Source: DASPRG01 sp963796125 (lineage in GTDB: Bacteria; Nitrospirota; Thermodesulfovibrionia; Thermodesulfovibrionales; SM23-35). Taken from it: a DNA stretch of 64,000 bases. Below are positions 36,663-45,652 of the stretch, piece after piece. Every line of letters starts with the position of its first letter. The first letter of the stretch is position 1. The DNA lies in NCBI GenBank assembly GCA_963796125.1, contig CAWCKM010000045.1, forward strand, positions 51,886 through 115,885, in the 5' to 3' direction. The position numbers were made by a program, and so were the translations under genes. The notes beneath the pieces are model-generated. The model was not told where the DNA came from. It saw only the letters and a list, made by a program, of their open reading frames with translations, and ran no database searches.

Positions 36663-36976
36663 TTTTCGTTGAGCAGTTTCTTGATGTTCCTTAGTTTATG
36701 CAGTTTTTCGTTGATGTCCTTTATGAGTTCCGGATCCAGTTCATTTTCATCGAAGGTCTTTAGCAGTTTGAGATCCGTAGAGGTGACCCCGACGAGGAGT
36801 ATCTCAGTTCCTATCTTGAGAGCAGCGATGCCTTTTTTGGGTCCGAATGACTGATAGGTAAGAACAGTCATAAGGGAAGATTTGCTCTGCTTTCTTTTCA
36901 GGATGGTTGCCATGATGAAGATCACCCCAATGACAGCAACAAGAGCGACTATCATCTGAAGGTATGTGCCTATCAC
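36659..36976 (-). CDS. fliO: Flagellar assembly protein FliO
   Basis: Single-pass protein helping FliP assembly. The 105 residues have one N-terminal membrane segment (about residues 8-25) and a small cytosolic domain with YQSFGPKKGIAALKIG and LLVGVTSTDLKLL. The family is weakly conserved; position between fliN and fliP makes the call firm. Confidence 0.88.
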   Translation of the reverse strand: MIGTYLQMIVALVAVIGVIFIMATILKRKQSKSSLMTVLTYQSFGPKKGIAALKIGTEILLVGVTSTDLKLLKTFDENELDPELIKDINEKLHKLRNIKKLLNEK

Positions 36977-37326
36977 TTGAGCTGTTTAATCCTTTCTGAA
37001 GGACTGATGATGTCTGTCAATCTCACCCCGAGTTTTTCATTTACCACTACCACTTCACCCCTTGCCACTAACTTATTATTGACGAGTATCTCCATTGGTT
37101 CGCCTGCAAGCTTATCGAGCTCGACAACAGAACCATGACCGAGCTGTAACAGGTCTTTGATGAGCATTTTTGTCTTTCCCAGATGAACGGTTAGCTCAAG
37201 GGGAATGTCAAGGAGAAACCCCATATCCCTTGTGGGAGACTGCTCTGTTTTCTCATTTGTTTCTGTTTTTTCAGCCTTTAATTCCTCGAATTTTTCTCCT
37301 TCTGTCATCGCCTGTTTCTGAGTCAT
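36973..37326 (-). CDS. fliN: Flagellar switch protein FliN
   Basis: C-ring subunit, 117 residues. The C-terminal SpoA domain reads LELTVHLGKTKMLIKDLLQL, GSVVELDKLAGEPMEILVN and the final TDIISPSERIKQL. A short polar N-terminal extension precedes it. The stop overlaps the fliO start. Confidence 0.95.
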   Translation of the reverse strand: MTQKQAMTEGEKFEELKAEKTETNEKTEQSPTRDMGFLLDIPLELTVHLGKTKMLIKDLLQLGHGSVVELDKLAGEPMEILVNNKLVARGEVVVVNEKLGVRLTDIISPSERIKQLK

Positions 37327-37339
37327 GAAAAACTCCTTT

Positions 37340-38305
37340 TCATTCTATTGTTATTTTGATTGCCTGATTTCCCTGACTGTAGCCAGGCATGCCCCGAAAC
37401 TTCGGGACGCCTTCAACTTTGATTACTGATTTATCAGAGGGAGATTTCCCAAGGTTTATTACACTGCCTGTGTCAAGGTTCATAAGGTTGCCAAAGGTAA
37501 TTTCTGCGGTCCCAAGCTCTGCTGTGACCTCAACAGGTGAATCCATGATAACTTCCTTGAATGTCGCAATCCATTTCTGGTCAACATCAACTTTTTCAGC
37601 CTGAATTACTGAACAGAACTTGTCCTTTACAGGCTCTATCATGGCATAGGGGATACAGAGGAAAAGCTTTCCCGTAAAATCATCCACTTTTACATGCATC
37701 TCTATCTTTATGATGACATCACTGTGAGCTACGATCGTCACAAATTGCAGATTCATTTCAGAGCCGACATGTTCAGGCCGGATTGGTATAATCTCATTCC
37801 ATGCAGTGGACAAATCATGTAATGCTATGGTAACTACCCGTTTGATCACACGCTGCTCGATAGATGTAAATGATTTTTCCTCAGCGATGTTGTATTGCTT
37901 GCCGTTGCCCCCGAAAAAAAACTCCACAAAGGCAAAAACAAGAGGGACTTCCAACACCAGAAGTGCATGACCTTTCAGGGGTTCCATCTTGAAAATATTG
38001 ATGCTCGAGGGGGAAGGGATGATTTTCATGAATTCACTAAATGTGAGGGTTTCTACCTTGTGACTACTTACATCTACAGGCCTCATCATGAGGGACGAAA
38101 CAGAATTTCTGAAAGACTTCACAAACCTCTCAATGACAAGTTCTAATCGCGGCATCTTCCCCTGGAGGACATGTTCCTGACGTGTGAGATCATACGGCCT
38201 CACATCAGAGAGTGCTTTCTTCTTTGCAGTTTCAGTATCTATGTCACCTGATTGCACTCCATTGAGGAGAGCATTCAGTTCGTCCTGCGAGAGTATAGGG
38301 TTCAT
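37340..38305 (-). CDS. fliM: Flagellar switch protein FliM
   Basis: C-ring protein that binds CheY-P and transmits switching. The N-terminal peptide ILSQDELNALLNGVQSGD is the CheY-binding motif. The middle CheC-like domain and C-terminal SpoA domain (SPVEVTAELGTAEITFGN) are complete. Length 321 residues. It overlaps the fliL stop by 4 bp. Confidence 0.96.
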   Translation of the reverse strand: MNPILSQDELNALLNGVQSGDIDTETAKKKALSDVRPYDLTRQEHVLQGKMPRLELVIERFVKSFRNSVSSLMMRPVDVSSHKVETLTFSEFMKIIPSPSSINIFKMEPLKGHALLVLEVPLVFAFVEFFFGGNGKQYNIAEEKSFTSIEQRVIKRVVTIALHDLSTAWNEIIPIRPEHVGSEMNLQFVTIVAHSDVIIKIEMHVKVDDFTGKLFLCIPYAMIEPVKDKFCSVIQAEKVDVDQKWIATFKEVIMDSPVEVTAELGTAEITFGNLMNLDTGSVINLGKSPSDKSVIKVEGVPKFRGMPGYSQGNQAIKITIE

Positions 38306-38790
38306 TGCATGACAAACTCTGTAAAATAAAGGTTTTTAATAACGTCTTTCCCGATGGTTTGATTCGCCCTGAGTAGAAGTTCATCCTTTAACTGGAGTTT
38401 CCCTTCAGGACTTGCGATTGATTCGATAGATTTGCTGCTCAAAAGGATGATAATCGCATCTTTGATTTGGGGGATGTTATTTTCGACCACCTGCTGAGAG
38501 GAAGGATCAGTAAGCTCGAAATGTATGGTTACCTTCAGGAACCTTCCTTGTTCGGCAAGGTTCAGTACAAAAGGATCAAGGGCAACAAGGAGGGCCTTCT
38601 CCTCTTTCTTTTTGTCCGTTTCCCCCTCAGCAGCCCCTTTTTTACTGAGGAGCATTGTGTAGGCGAAGAAACCGCTTATTGAAAAGACCAGCAGTGCGCC
38701 GGCAATGATTATGATCAGTTTCTTCTTGCTTTTTTTTGGTTTTTCCGCCTGGGTTTGTTCAGATTCGCTATTGACCGACTCCTCTGCCAT
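38302..38790 (-). CDS. fliL: Flagellar basal body-associated protein FliL
   Basis: Single-pass protein that supports the stator ring. The ATG at 38790 (MAEESVNSESEQTQ) has GGAGG upstream and gives about 162 residues; a longer in-frame start at 38835 is less likely. One membrane segment (KKLIIIIAGALLVFSISGFF) is followed by a periplasmic domain with LDPFVLNLAEQGRFLKV. It begins the fliL-fliM-fliN-fliO-fliP-fliQ-fliR run just after the island. Confidence 0.92.
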   Translation of the reverse strand: MAEESVNSESEQTQAEKPKKSKKKLIIIIAGALLVFSISGFFAYTMLLSKKGAAEGETDKKKEEKALLVALDPFVLNLAEQGRFLKVTIHFELTDPSSQQVVENNIPQIKDAIIILLSSKSIESIASPEGKLQLKDELLLRANQTIGKDVIKNLYFTEFVMQ

Positions 38791-38830
38791 ATGTTTTAAC
38801 CTCCAATTTTTAAGAGTTCGTCCTGCTGTT

Positions 38831-38846
38831 AACAAGGAACATGCCT
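38831..38846 (-). promoter_or_regulatory. Candidate sigma-54 site upstream of fliL
   Basis: AGGCATGTTCCTTGTT on the minus strand fits the -24/-12 layout (GG and TTG at the right spacing), with T instead of C at the -12 box. It lies 41 bp before the fliL ATG. The same TTGTT variant is seen upstream of flgB and fliK. Confidence 0.45.
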
Positions 38847-39087
38847 ATTAGTAACCTGTTGAAAAATAGACATAATTTTGAAAAGGGAGGCAGTGAATCT
38901 ATGTCAAAGAAATGACTGAGTGATAGATTTCCAACCAAAAGAGACCATCATACCAAGTCTCGCAGTTGCTGTATTTCTTTGAGTAATATTCTGAAATGTG
39001 TCTTGGTATTTTATTCCGCAATCTAAACTCGTAAGCAAGAATTATCAATCATAGAATGTCATATTTGATTCTCAAAAAATACAGCTC
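38847..39087. other. Intergenic stretch without a visible gene
   Basis: About 240 bp between the fliL promoter region and the higA promoter. No open frame longer than a few dozen codons, no tRNA and no clear hairpin are visible. It marks the left edge of the accessory island. No HigB toxin gene or remnant was recognised here. Confidence 0.5.
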
Positions 39088-39095
39088 TTGACGTT

Positions 39096-39110
39096 TAACG
39101 TGTAACGTTA
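39096..39110 (+). promoter_or_regulatory. HigA operator overlapping a promoter
   Basis: TAACGT-GTA-ACGTTA is a perfect 6-bp inverted repeat of the type bound by HigA antitoxins. A -35-like TTGACG at 39088 lies just upstream and a TATAAG box at 39109 overlaps it. Binding here would give autorepression of higA. Confidence 0.65.
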
Positions 39111-39146
39111 TAAGTTAATAACCGACTACCATTAAGGAGTAAACAT

Positions 39147-39452
39147 ATGAAGAAGAAAAAATTGCATCCCGTACACCCGGGAGAGGTTCTCTTTGAAGAA
39201 TTTCTTAAGCCTATGGGTTTGAGTCAAAACAAACTTGCTCTGAATATCGGTGTGCCGCCGCGGAGAATAAACGAAATAGTTCTTGAAAAGAGAAAGATTA
39301 CTGCTGATACTGCTCTTAGACTTGCGCGGTTTTTCGGAACATCCTCGGAGTTCTGGCTTGGTTTGCAGGCTCAATATGACCTGGATGTTGCTGCCGATGA
39401 ACTCGGCGACCGTCTTGAGAAAGAAGTCAAGGTATATTCACAGGTTGCATGA
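39147..39452 (+). CDS. higA: HigA-family antitoxin (orphan)
   Basis: XRE-type DNA-binding antitoxin of 101 residues. HPGEVLFEEFLKPMGLSQNK and the HTH to ITADTALRLARFFGTSSEFW are the HigA/VapI signature. AAGGAG precedes the ATG. No HigB toxin lies upstream or downstream; the IS element follows within 230 bp and may mark loss of the partner. It may still act as a repressor through the 39096 operator. Confidence 0.9.
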   Translation: MKKKKLHPVHPGEVLFEEFLKPMGLSQNKLALNIGVPPRRINEIVLEKRKITADTALRLARFFGTSSEFWLGLQAQYDLDVAADELGDRLEKEVKVYSQVA

Positions 39453-39679
39453 AATACTGAACAGCCGAATCATAGAAATTTCCTCCCAAAATTCATTATT
39501 AGGAACCAAAAAGTAAACAATGCTTTCTTCACCCGCAAGTCCTCGCCTTGGGTCACACGGTGTGTGACCAATCATGGAAACTGGGCTTGCGTGGTCCATT
39601 TATCGGCATCTTCTGCGCGTGAATAAACATGAGGCACGCGCATTCTACACAAGACAGTATCAAGACAGTATTAAAGAAA

Positions 39680-40734
39680 AAAAGGGACGGTTGTACTAGC
39701 TCACTAATTCAGTAACTTTTTGGAGTTTATCAAAAGGTGTTTCATAGTTCAAGCCCCCGTGTTTTCTCAGATGATTATATTCAAATAAGAAGTTTCCAAG
39801 ATTCATACTCAGATCCTCTTCTGATTCGAACGAATTAGGATAAAAGAACTCATTTTTGATTATCTTCCAGAAGGCCTCTACTTTTCCATTTGTCTGAGGT
39901 CTATAAGGCTTAGTACATAGATGTTTTATCCCTAATTCATAGCACATTGTCTCAAAAGGATGCTCTCTCTCAAGTGTACCCTTGAATTCAGGGCCATTGT
40001 CAGACATCACAGCTTCAAACTCAAAGTTATATATCTGTTTAAACCATGATAAGGAACGAGTCATAAAGTATGTAAGGGTCGAGGACCTTCTGTCTTTGAT
40101 TATTTCAGCATAGGTTAGCCTTGTACAATCATCACAACACGCCGCAACATACCTTTCCTTGACCTTGAAAGAGCATCTTATATCTTTTGGAATCTTGGTT
40201 ATATCTATATGCGCAAGTTCCCCGGGTGTCTGCTTCTCATAACGCTTAATTACCTTCTTCTGAGCCTGATTTAATGGATATCTTGCTTTTATCCTATCCA
40301 TTGTAGCCGGAGAAGGCGTCTTATCCAGATAGTAAGGCTTAAAAAGAAGAACAAGCTCGTACCTATTTGAGCCAAATCTTCTGTAAGCCTTGATTATATT
40401 GCGCTCTATATCTTTAGGTGTTCGTCTTGAACCAGGCTTGGCGCCTCTTTTACAAGGAAGAACTGATTCAGCCTTCTTCCCTCCTTGGATCCATTTAACA
40501 TAGTATCGCCTTAGTTCTTTTGCGCTTATATGATGTGCTCTGCAGAGGTCTTTTACAAACTTAAAGGGTCGCGGCGTTATCTTGGATTTTGTCTGCTCAT
40601 ATTCTTTTAAAATCGGCAACCATCTTTTAAGAATAATCTGGTACTCGTAATGCATATCAGGCCTCCTTTGGTCATTTTTTACTTTACCAAAAGAGTTACC
40701 TAATTAATGAGCATGAACAACGGTTGTCCCTTTT
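39680..40734 (-). mobile_element. IS481-like insertion sequence
   Basis: A complete element about 1.05 kb long. Its ends begin AAAAGGGAC on both sides; the inner parts align over about 45 bp as imperfect inverted repeats (GTTGT, GCTCA, TAATT, GTAACT blocks), with a 4-base length difference. It encodes one intact transposase. No clear target duplication can be seen at the A/T-rich ends. Confidence 0.8.
39696..40655 (-). CDS. IS481-like DDE transposase
   Basis: Integrase-core transposase, 319 residues, intact. An N-terminal helical DNA-binding part is followed by the RNase H-like core: first Asp in LAHIDITKIPKD, second in AVMSDNGPEF, and Glu in NGKVEAFWKIIKNE. An intact frame suggests recent arrival compared with the many broken genes nearby. 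Family placement (IS481-like) is by motif spacing only. Confidence 0.85.
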   Translation of the reverse strand: MHYEYQIILKRWLPILKEYEQTKSKITPRPFKFVKDLCRAHHISAKELRRYYVKWIQGGKKAESVLPCKRGAKPGSRRTPKDIERNIIKAYRRFGSNRYELVLLFKPYYLDKTPSPATMDRIKARYPLNQAQKKVIKRYEKQTPGELAHIDITKIPKDIRCSFKVKERYVAACCDDCTRLTYAEIIKDRRSSTLTYFMTRSLSWFKQIYNFEFEAVMSDNGPEFKGTLEREHPFETMCYELGIKHLCTKPYRPQTNGKVEAFWKIIKNEFFYPNSFESEEDLSMNLGNFLFEYNHLRKHGGLNYETPFDKLQKVTELVS

Positions 40735-40865
40735 AAGTTTAAAAGATATGAAAGAGAAGGAAAATACAACCACCATTTTAAAAATTTGATATTTGTTGCT
40801 ATAAAGAACTTTATGCAACGGTTCATTTTCAAAAAAACTCAGTCCAAAAATGTTATATTGGAACA

Positions 40866-40904
40866 ATGAAAATCAGTAAATATTCGTATAAGTTGCGGCC
40901 ATGA
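40866..40904 (+). CDS. 12-codon leader frame overlapping the restriction gene
   Basis: ATG at 40866 opens MKISKYSYKLRP and ends in a TGA that overlaps the ATG of the restriction gene as ATGA. The restriction gene lacks a good ribosome site of its own (TTGCGGCC precedes its ATG). Translation could be coupled to this short frame. This is a suggestion, not proven coding. Confidence 0.3.
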   Translation: MKISKYSYKLRP

Positions 40905-41965
40905 CCAAGCCATCTTTATATGGAATAACGCATTCAAACCGTGATTTCTCAGATGCCTATTACTGGGGTAAAAATCAGTTCAATTCTTCTTTCCCTGTTG
41001 CTCTATCCTGCTTCATGAGAGATGCTGGCATTAATCCCGTATATCTCAGACTCAATAGCGGCAGGAAAATATTTCATGAGGAAATTACGGTTAGCGATCT
41101 TTTTAACACAAAGTTGTCAAACGACAAGCTTTATTTCTCTTTTGAATCCCGCTTTGAACCATTCAAGCAATTCGTTCATGACGAATTAGAAGCAATTGAT
41201 TTGGTTGTCATGAATGCCTCAACTAATGACTGCTTGCAGCCTCTCGAAATCAAGCTGACAACTTTACCGGATAATACGACGGAGGGTCTTCCAGAGGATG
41301 AATACGGCTGCGAGCTTGTTATTCGCTCTGCAACCATGCGTTACATGGCTCTTTCAATGGCACAATCGCTTCAGAAGAAAACAAAAGAAATAAGAGATAT
41401 TTTTGAGCCAGCGTGTTTGAAGGTTCGAGGCTGGGATAACGCCGATGAAATCAGGAACAAAATGCCTGCAATTCTGGAGGTGCTTGAAGCGTTTATCTCA
41501 AAATATAGGAGATATGAAAAGCCGTTCCTAATGCAGCCCATCTGGAAAACAATCGGGAAGTCGCCTGTTTTAGCGGACAACTGTTTGGATATATTTATTT
41601 GGAGCGACTTTGCTTTAACTCGGCTGTTCATGGATTCCGCATTAGAAAACGATTCTCCACGAATTAGTCGTCAGCAAAGAGCTGCAGTTCGGCTTGCAAG
41701 GTTTCTTTTCGAGGTTTCAAGGGCTGGGAAAGTATATCAAGAACCAATTTACGACGGAATGAGTCTTGGCAATCAAACAGACAAAGAGTTTGCCATATCC
41801 GGCAATAAAACGCATTCATACATGAAATGTCAAAGACTAACAAAACCGATTATCCACAAGAATCAAATCAGGAAAATAATACTTGGCGGCGGGCAAAAGT
41901 ATTTGAGTCCTGAGAGACGGTTTGATGCTATTATTTATTTCTCTACAGACTTATTTGACGAGTAG
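40901..41965 (+). CDS. HindVP-type type II restriction endonuclease
   Basis: Restriction enzyme of the HindVP family (the prototype cuts GRCGYC), 354 residues. The N-terminal LYGITHSNRDFSDAYYWGKN with NQFNSSFPVALSCFMRD is the family signature. A PD-(D/E)XK-like site can be read as the Asp of EAIDLVVMN and LEIKLTTLPD near residue 110. It is followed by the matching cytosine methyltransferase (9-bp gap). Target specificity here is inferred from the family only. Confidence 0.88.
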   Translation: MTKPSLYGITHSNRDFSDAYYWGKNQFNSSFPVALSCFMRDAGINPVYLRLNSGRKIFHEEITVSDLFNTKLSNDKLYFSFESRFEPFKQFVHDELEAIDLVVMNASTNDCLQPLEIKLTTLPDNTTEGLPEDEYGCELVIRSATMRYMALSMAQSLQKKTKEIRDIFEPACLKVRGWDNADEIRNKMPAILEVLEAFISKYRRYEKPFLMQPIWKTIGKSPVLADNCLDIFIWSDFALTRLFMDSALENDSPRISRQQRAAVRLARFLFEVSRAGKVYQEPIYDGMSLGNQTDKEFAISGNKTHSYMKCQRLTKPIIHKNQIRKIILGGGQKYLSPERRFDAIIYFSTDLFDE

Positions 41966-41974
41966 GTAACATTT

Positions 41975-43000
41975 ATGCGCTTAAAAACAATAGATTTATT
42001 TTCTGGCGGCGGCGGTCTTTCTTTAGGATTTATTAACGCAGGCTTTGACATTGTAGCGGCTTATGACAATTGGCTTCCGGCCATTTTGTTATATAAGCTT
42101 AATTTCAAGCATCCAATTTACGACATCAACCTATCAAGCAAAGAAGTAATTGAAAGCATTCGCCAATTTGACCCCGATATTGTTATCGGCGGCCCCCCAT
42201 GTCAGGATTTTTCTTCTGCTGGCAAAAGAGATGAAAATTTGGGTAGGGCCGATCTTACTATTGCATTTGCAAATATAATTAAGAACATTCTTCCTCCTTT
42301 TTTTGTAATGGAAAATGTTGATCGAGCTTTTAAAAGTAAGACATTTTCAAAAGCTAAAACCATTTTTAAAAAAGCCGGTTATGGTTTGAGCATTAGAATT
42401 CTGGACGCGAGTCTTTGCGGCGTACCTCAACTAAGGAAACGACTCTTTGTTGCTGGTCAACTTAACGGCCCCGACGGCTTCTTAGATTCCTTACTTAATA
42501 AAAAGTTAGCATCAAAGCCAATGACGTTGAGAGATTATTTTGGTTCCAGTTTAGGAATAGAGCATTATTACAGACATCCGCGAAGTTATAAAAGGCGCGG
42601 TGTTTTTAGTATTGATGAACCAAGCCCTACTGTTCGAGGTGTCAATCGTCCTATTCCTAACGGCTACCCCGGCCATGCCGGAGATCCATCGCCTATTACT
42701 GAAAAAGTGCGCCCATTGACAACTAAAGAGCGCAGTATGATACAAACTTTTCCTGAATCATATATTCTCGACGGTAACAAAACTGATGTTGAGCAAATTA
42801 TCGGCAATGCTGTGCCGGTAAAGCTTGCTGAATTTGTCGCTCTGCGGTTGAAGGAATATTTTCTACTGGAGGGTCTTATCGCAGAGAGCGAATTTCGCAA
42901 TAGAGTTTTTACGTTTCCAACCTTGCCGAAGAACAGAAGGAGAATAAGCATTTTGAATACGTTGCGCAAGCAACGGCAGTGCACTCAAAATAGCGGATGA
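41975..43000 (+). CDS. DNA cytosine-5 methyltransferase
   Basis: Protects host DNA against the adjacent nuclease by making 5-methylcytosine. At 341 residues it is complete. Motif I DLFSGGGGLSLGF, motif IV GGPPCQDFSSAG with the catalytic Cys, motif VI MENVDRAF and motif X GNAVPVKLAEF are visible. The stop overlaps the vsr start by 4 bp. AGGTAA precedes the ATG. Confidence 0.95.
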   Translation: MRLKTIDLFSGGGGLSLGFINAGFDIVAAYDNWLPAILLYKLNFKHPIYDINLSSKEVIESIRQFDPDIVIGGPPCQDFSSAGKRDENLGRADLTIAFANIIKNILPPFFVMENVDRAFKSKTFSKAKTIFKKAGYGLSIRILDASLCGVPQLRKRLFVAGQLNGPDGFLDSLLNKKLASKPMTLRDYFGSSLGIEHYYRHPRSYKRRGVFSIDEPSPTVRGVNRPIPNGYPGHAGDPSPITEKVRPLTTKERSMIQTFPESYILDGNKTDVEQIIGNAVPVKLAEFVALRLKEYFLLEGLIAESEFRNRVFTFPTLPKNRRRISILNTLRKQRQCTQNSG

Positions 43001-43407
43001 CTGACTGTTTTTCACCCTTGATGCGCTCGCAGGTGATGAAAGCCGTGCGTTCAAAGGGGAATAAATCAACAGAACTTTCCCTCATTAATATATTTCGTAA
43101 TAATTCTTTCAAAGGTTGGCGCAGAAATTATAAATTATTAGGGAATCCAGATTTTGTGTTTCCCAAAAAACGTATTGTTGTTTTTGCTGATGGTTGTTTT
43201 TGGCACGGGCATAACTGTCGCAACACAAAGCCGAAACAGCATGCCGATTATTGGGCAAAGAAAATTCAACGCAATACTGCAAGAGACAAATTTATTACGA
43301 AAACCTTAAAACAGGCTGGATGGCATGTGATTAGAATTTGGGAATGTGAAATTAAGAGAAATAAGTTGTCAAGAAAATTTAAATTATTGTTTAAAGAAAA
43401 TGAATAA
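42997..43407 (+). CDS. vsr: Very short patch repair endonuclease Vsr
   Basis: Nicks DNA at T:G mismatches created by deamination of 5-methylcytosine. The 136 residues include MRSQVMKAVRSKGNKSTE, the catalytic region with PDFVFPKKRIVVFADGCFWHGH and the zinc-site Cys/His, and WHVIRIWECEI. Being coupled to the methyltransferase, it limits mutation at the methylated site. Confidence 0.94.
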   Translation: MTDCFSPLMRSQVMKAVRSKGNKSTELSLINIFRNNSFKGWRRNYKLLGNPDFVFPKKRIVVFADGCFWHGHNCRNTKPKQHADYWAKKIQRNTARDKFITKTLKQAGWHVIRIWECEIKRNKLSRKFKLLFKENE

Positions 43408-43696
43408 TTAGGACGGTTCCCATATTATTTGACAACCCCTTACCCAGAGAGAATGTCTCACACAGGAGATGAACGGTATGCATAGCAAAGATTTTCAGTT
43501 GTACTCCGCAGAATCATCGGTATGACAGAGTAGGTTTATTCCTGTGAGAAATTAATAAAAAAGTTTATGCCTGCGTAGTTGTGCAAATAGGTGTAAGAAA
43601 TAAATGGAACGCGCTCTTATGCTATCAGTCAGGTCAAGCCATAGAGCTACACTTTATTAGAACCTACTGCAATGAAAATGTTCGCCTGCAAAAAAA
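43408..43696. other. Gap between vsr and the flgE 3' end
   Basis: About 290 bp with no supported gene. It begins with GGACGGTTCCC, which resembles insertion-element ends such as GGGACGGTTGT at 39684, so an IS remnant is possible. An 18-codon frame near 43469 (MNGMHSKDFQLYSAESSV) is too short to support. This marks the right edge of the island. Confidence 0.4.
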
Positions 43697-44977
43697 TTAT
43701 CTGTTCAGATTTACAAGCTCCTGCAACATCTCGTCTGTTGTTGTTATTATCCTGGAGTTTGCCTGAAAACCCCTTTGAGCTGAGATCATTTTCACAAATT
43801 CCTCTGCAAGGTCGACGTTACTGAGTTCAAGACTGTTTGAAAGAACACGACCCAGGCCCGAAGTGTTTGCCATGCCGACGACCGGTTGGCCTGAATCATA
43901 GGACTCTGCGTAAAGGTTTCTCCCCAACTTAGAAAGTTTATCGGAAGCAATAAACTTCGCGAGGGCGATCCGTCCAATTGCTCGTGTCTGGCCATTTGTG
44001 AATACGCCTGTTATGATGCCGTCTTCTGAGATCGATATGTTCGTTAAGCTCCCAGCAGGGTAGCCGTCCTGGCTTAAATGCATAATACCAAAATCTGAGG
44101 CATACTGTGTTGTCCCGTCAAGCCCGTCACCTGCCTCTGCGGTGCCTGTTCCAAAGTCAAAGGTTATGTCCTGCGGTGAGGTAACAGATGCTCCAAAATC
44201 GAAAGCTTATTGCTGTTCCGCTGTTATCGTCCACGAGCGCGCCTTCTGTATCAAAAGTAAGTGATTGAGTTCCTGCCTCGACCAACTCTGCTGGATTTGC
44301 AGAATCCGGATATACGTAGTGTACTGTCCATGCATTGTCTGCAGTCTTTGCGAAATACAGCGTTACCTGATGAGATCCTCCCTGAGAATCGTATACTGAA
44401 ACGTATTTGAAAAGTTGTAATTGGCAGGATCATCACTTGTGCCGTCTCCGTTACCATCCAGTGTGAACGGTGAAGTTTGGATTGCTGCTGTTGAATTCAG
44501 GTTGAGAGATATCACTGCATTGTCTGTTGCATTAGCCAGAGATTGCCTGCCTGCTATCTGTAAATTTCCTATGGTCCCTGTTATATCTCCTGCTGCATCA
44601 GCAAGGTATCCCTGAAGGATTAAACCATTAGGATTGACGATGTTGCCGTCTTTGTCCACGGAAAATTGACCTGCTCTGGTGTAATAGTGTGCACCGCTTT
44701 CGCTCACAATAAAAAAGCTGTCTCCATCGATGGAGAGATCAAGGGCATTGGCTGTTGTTTCGAATGAGCCCTGAGTAAACAGTGGGGAGATGTCATTGAT
44801 GAGCACGCCCCGTCCTACCTGTAATGAACCTACAGCCCCTGCCAGGATATCACCAAAGGCTACACGACTCGCCTTAAAACCTACCGTGTTCAGGTTTGCA
44901 ATATTGTCTCCTATAACAGAGAGCCATGTACCGTTGGCATTCATGCCTGTGATTGCAGTATAGAGTGAAGTTAACAT
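43697..44977 (-). CDS. flgE: Flagellar hook protein FlgE (two frame breaks)
   Basis: Hook subunit. Start ATG at 44977 with AAGGAGGTG upstream; LTSLYTAITGMNANGTWL and IGDNIANLNTVGFKASR are classic. The frame loses one base near 44402 (NTFQ / VYDSQGGSHQ) and gains one near 44206 (AISF / DFGASVTSPQD). The C-terminal SAQRGFQANSRIITTTDEML is conserved. Corrected length is about 427 residues. It is separated from fliL by the accessory island. Confidence 0.94.
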
Positions 44978-44978
44978 A

Positions 44979-45636
44979 CTAAGCACCTCCTTGTATTTCT
45001 TTAATGTCGCTAAGCTGGATTTTTGTTTTGTTGTCAACGATAAGGTACGTTATATTGTTTTCAAAGGTAATTCCTGTTACCGTCCCGTATACCATGGTTG
45101 ATACGTTTACAGGATCCCCTGAACTATCTAACGCCTCGATTTTTATCTGGTAGTGACCTTCCGGAAGATGGTTTCCGCTGTTGTCTGTACCGTCCCACAC
45201 GTAACTCTTCTCACCGGATGTTTGCTGCCCGAGGGTAACCTCCTTGACGAGTTCACCACTGGAGTTATAGACAGATACTTTTACCTTTGAGACGTCTTCC
45301 TGGAAGCGTATAACTTATCTCGGCTTTGTCTTTGAGATAGACCTCGTTTCCTGAAATTTTTACTTTTCTGCCGATAAGGGTATTCGTGAGCGTATTCTGG
45401 AGAGAGTTCTGAAAAAGAAGGAGGTCGTGTAATTGCATGTTCATATTATTCAATTGTTCAAGTGAACTGAACTGTGCTAATTGTGCTGTAAACTCAGTAT
45501 TGTTCAAGGGAGACAAGGGGTTTTGACAGCGTAACTGTGTTACTAAGAGCTTCAAGAAGTCATCCTTGCCGAGGGTTTTTTCTGGTGATGCCCTTTGGGC
45601 TGTGTTATAACTACTGTCTACAGCGGTTATTGCCAT
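44979..45636 (-). CDS. flgD: Hook-capping protein FlgD (one frame break)
   Basis: Scaffold for hook assembly. The ATG at 45636 (MAITAVDSSYN) begins the N-terminal LGKDDFLKLLVTQLRCQNPL with TEFTAQLAQFSSLEQL. Near 45302 an extra base follows SYTLP; the FlgD tail continues EDVSKVKVSVYNSSGELVKE with VWDGTDNSGNHLPEGHY. Corrected length is about 218 residues. It lies just upstream of flgE. Confidence 0.93.
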
Positions 45637-45652
45637 ATCTCCTCCTTTTATT

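Noticed and set aside
43469..43525. 18-codon frame after vsr
   Set aside because: Too short, not recognisable, and its ribosome-site spacing is ambiguous.
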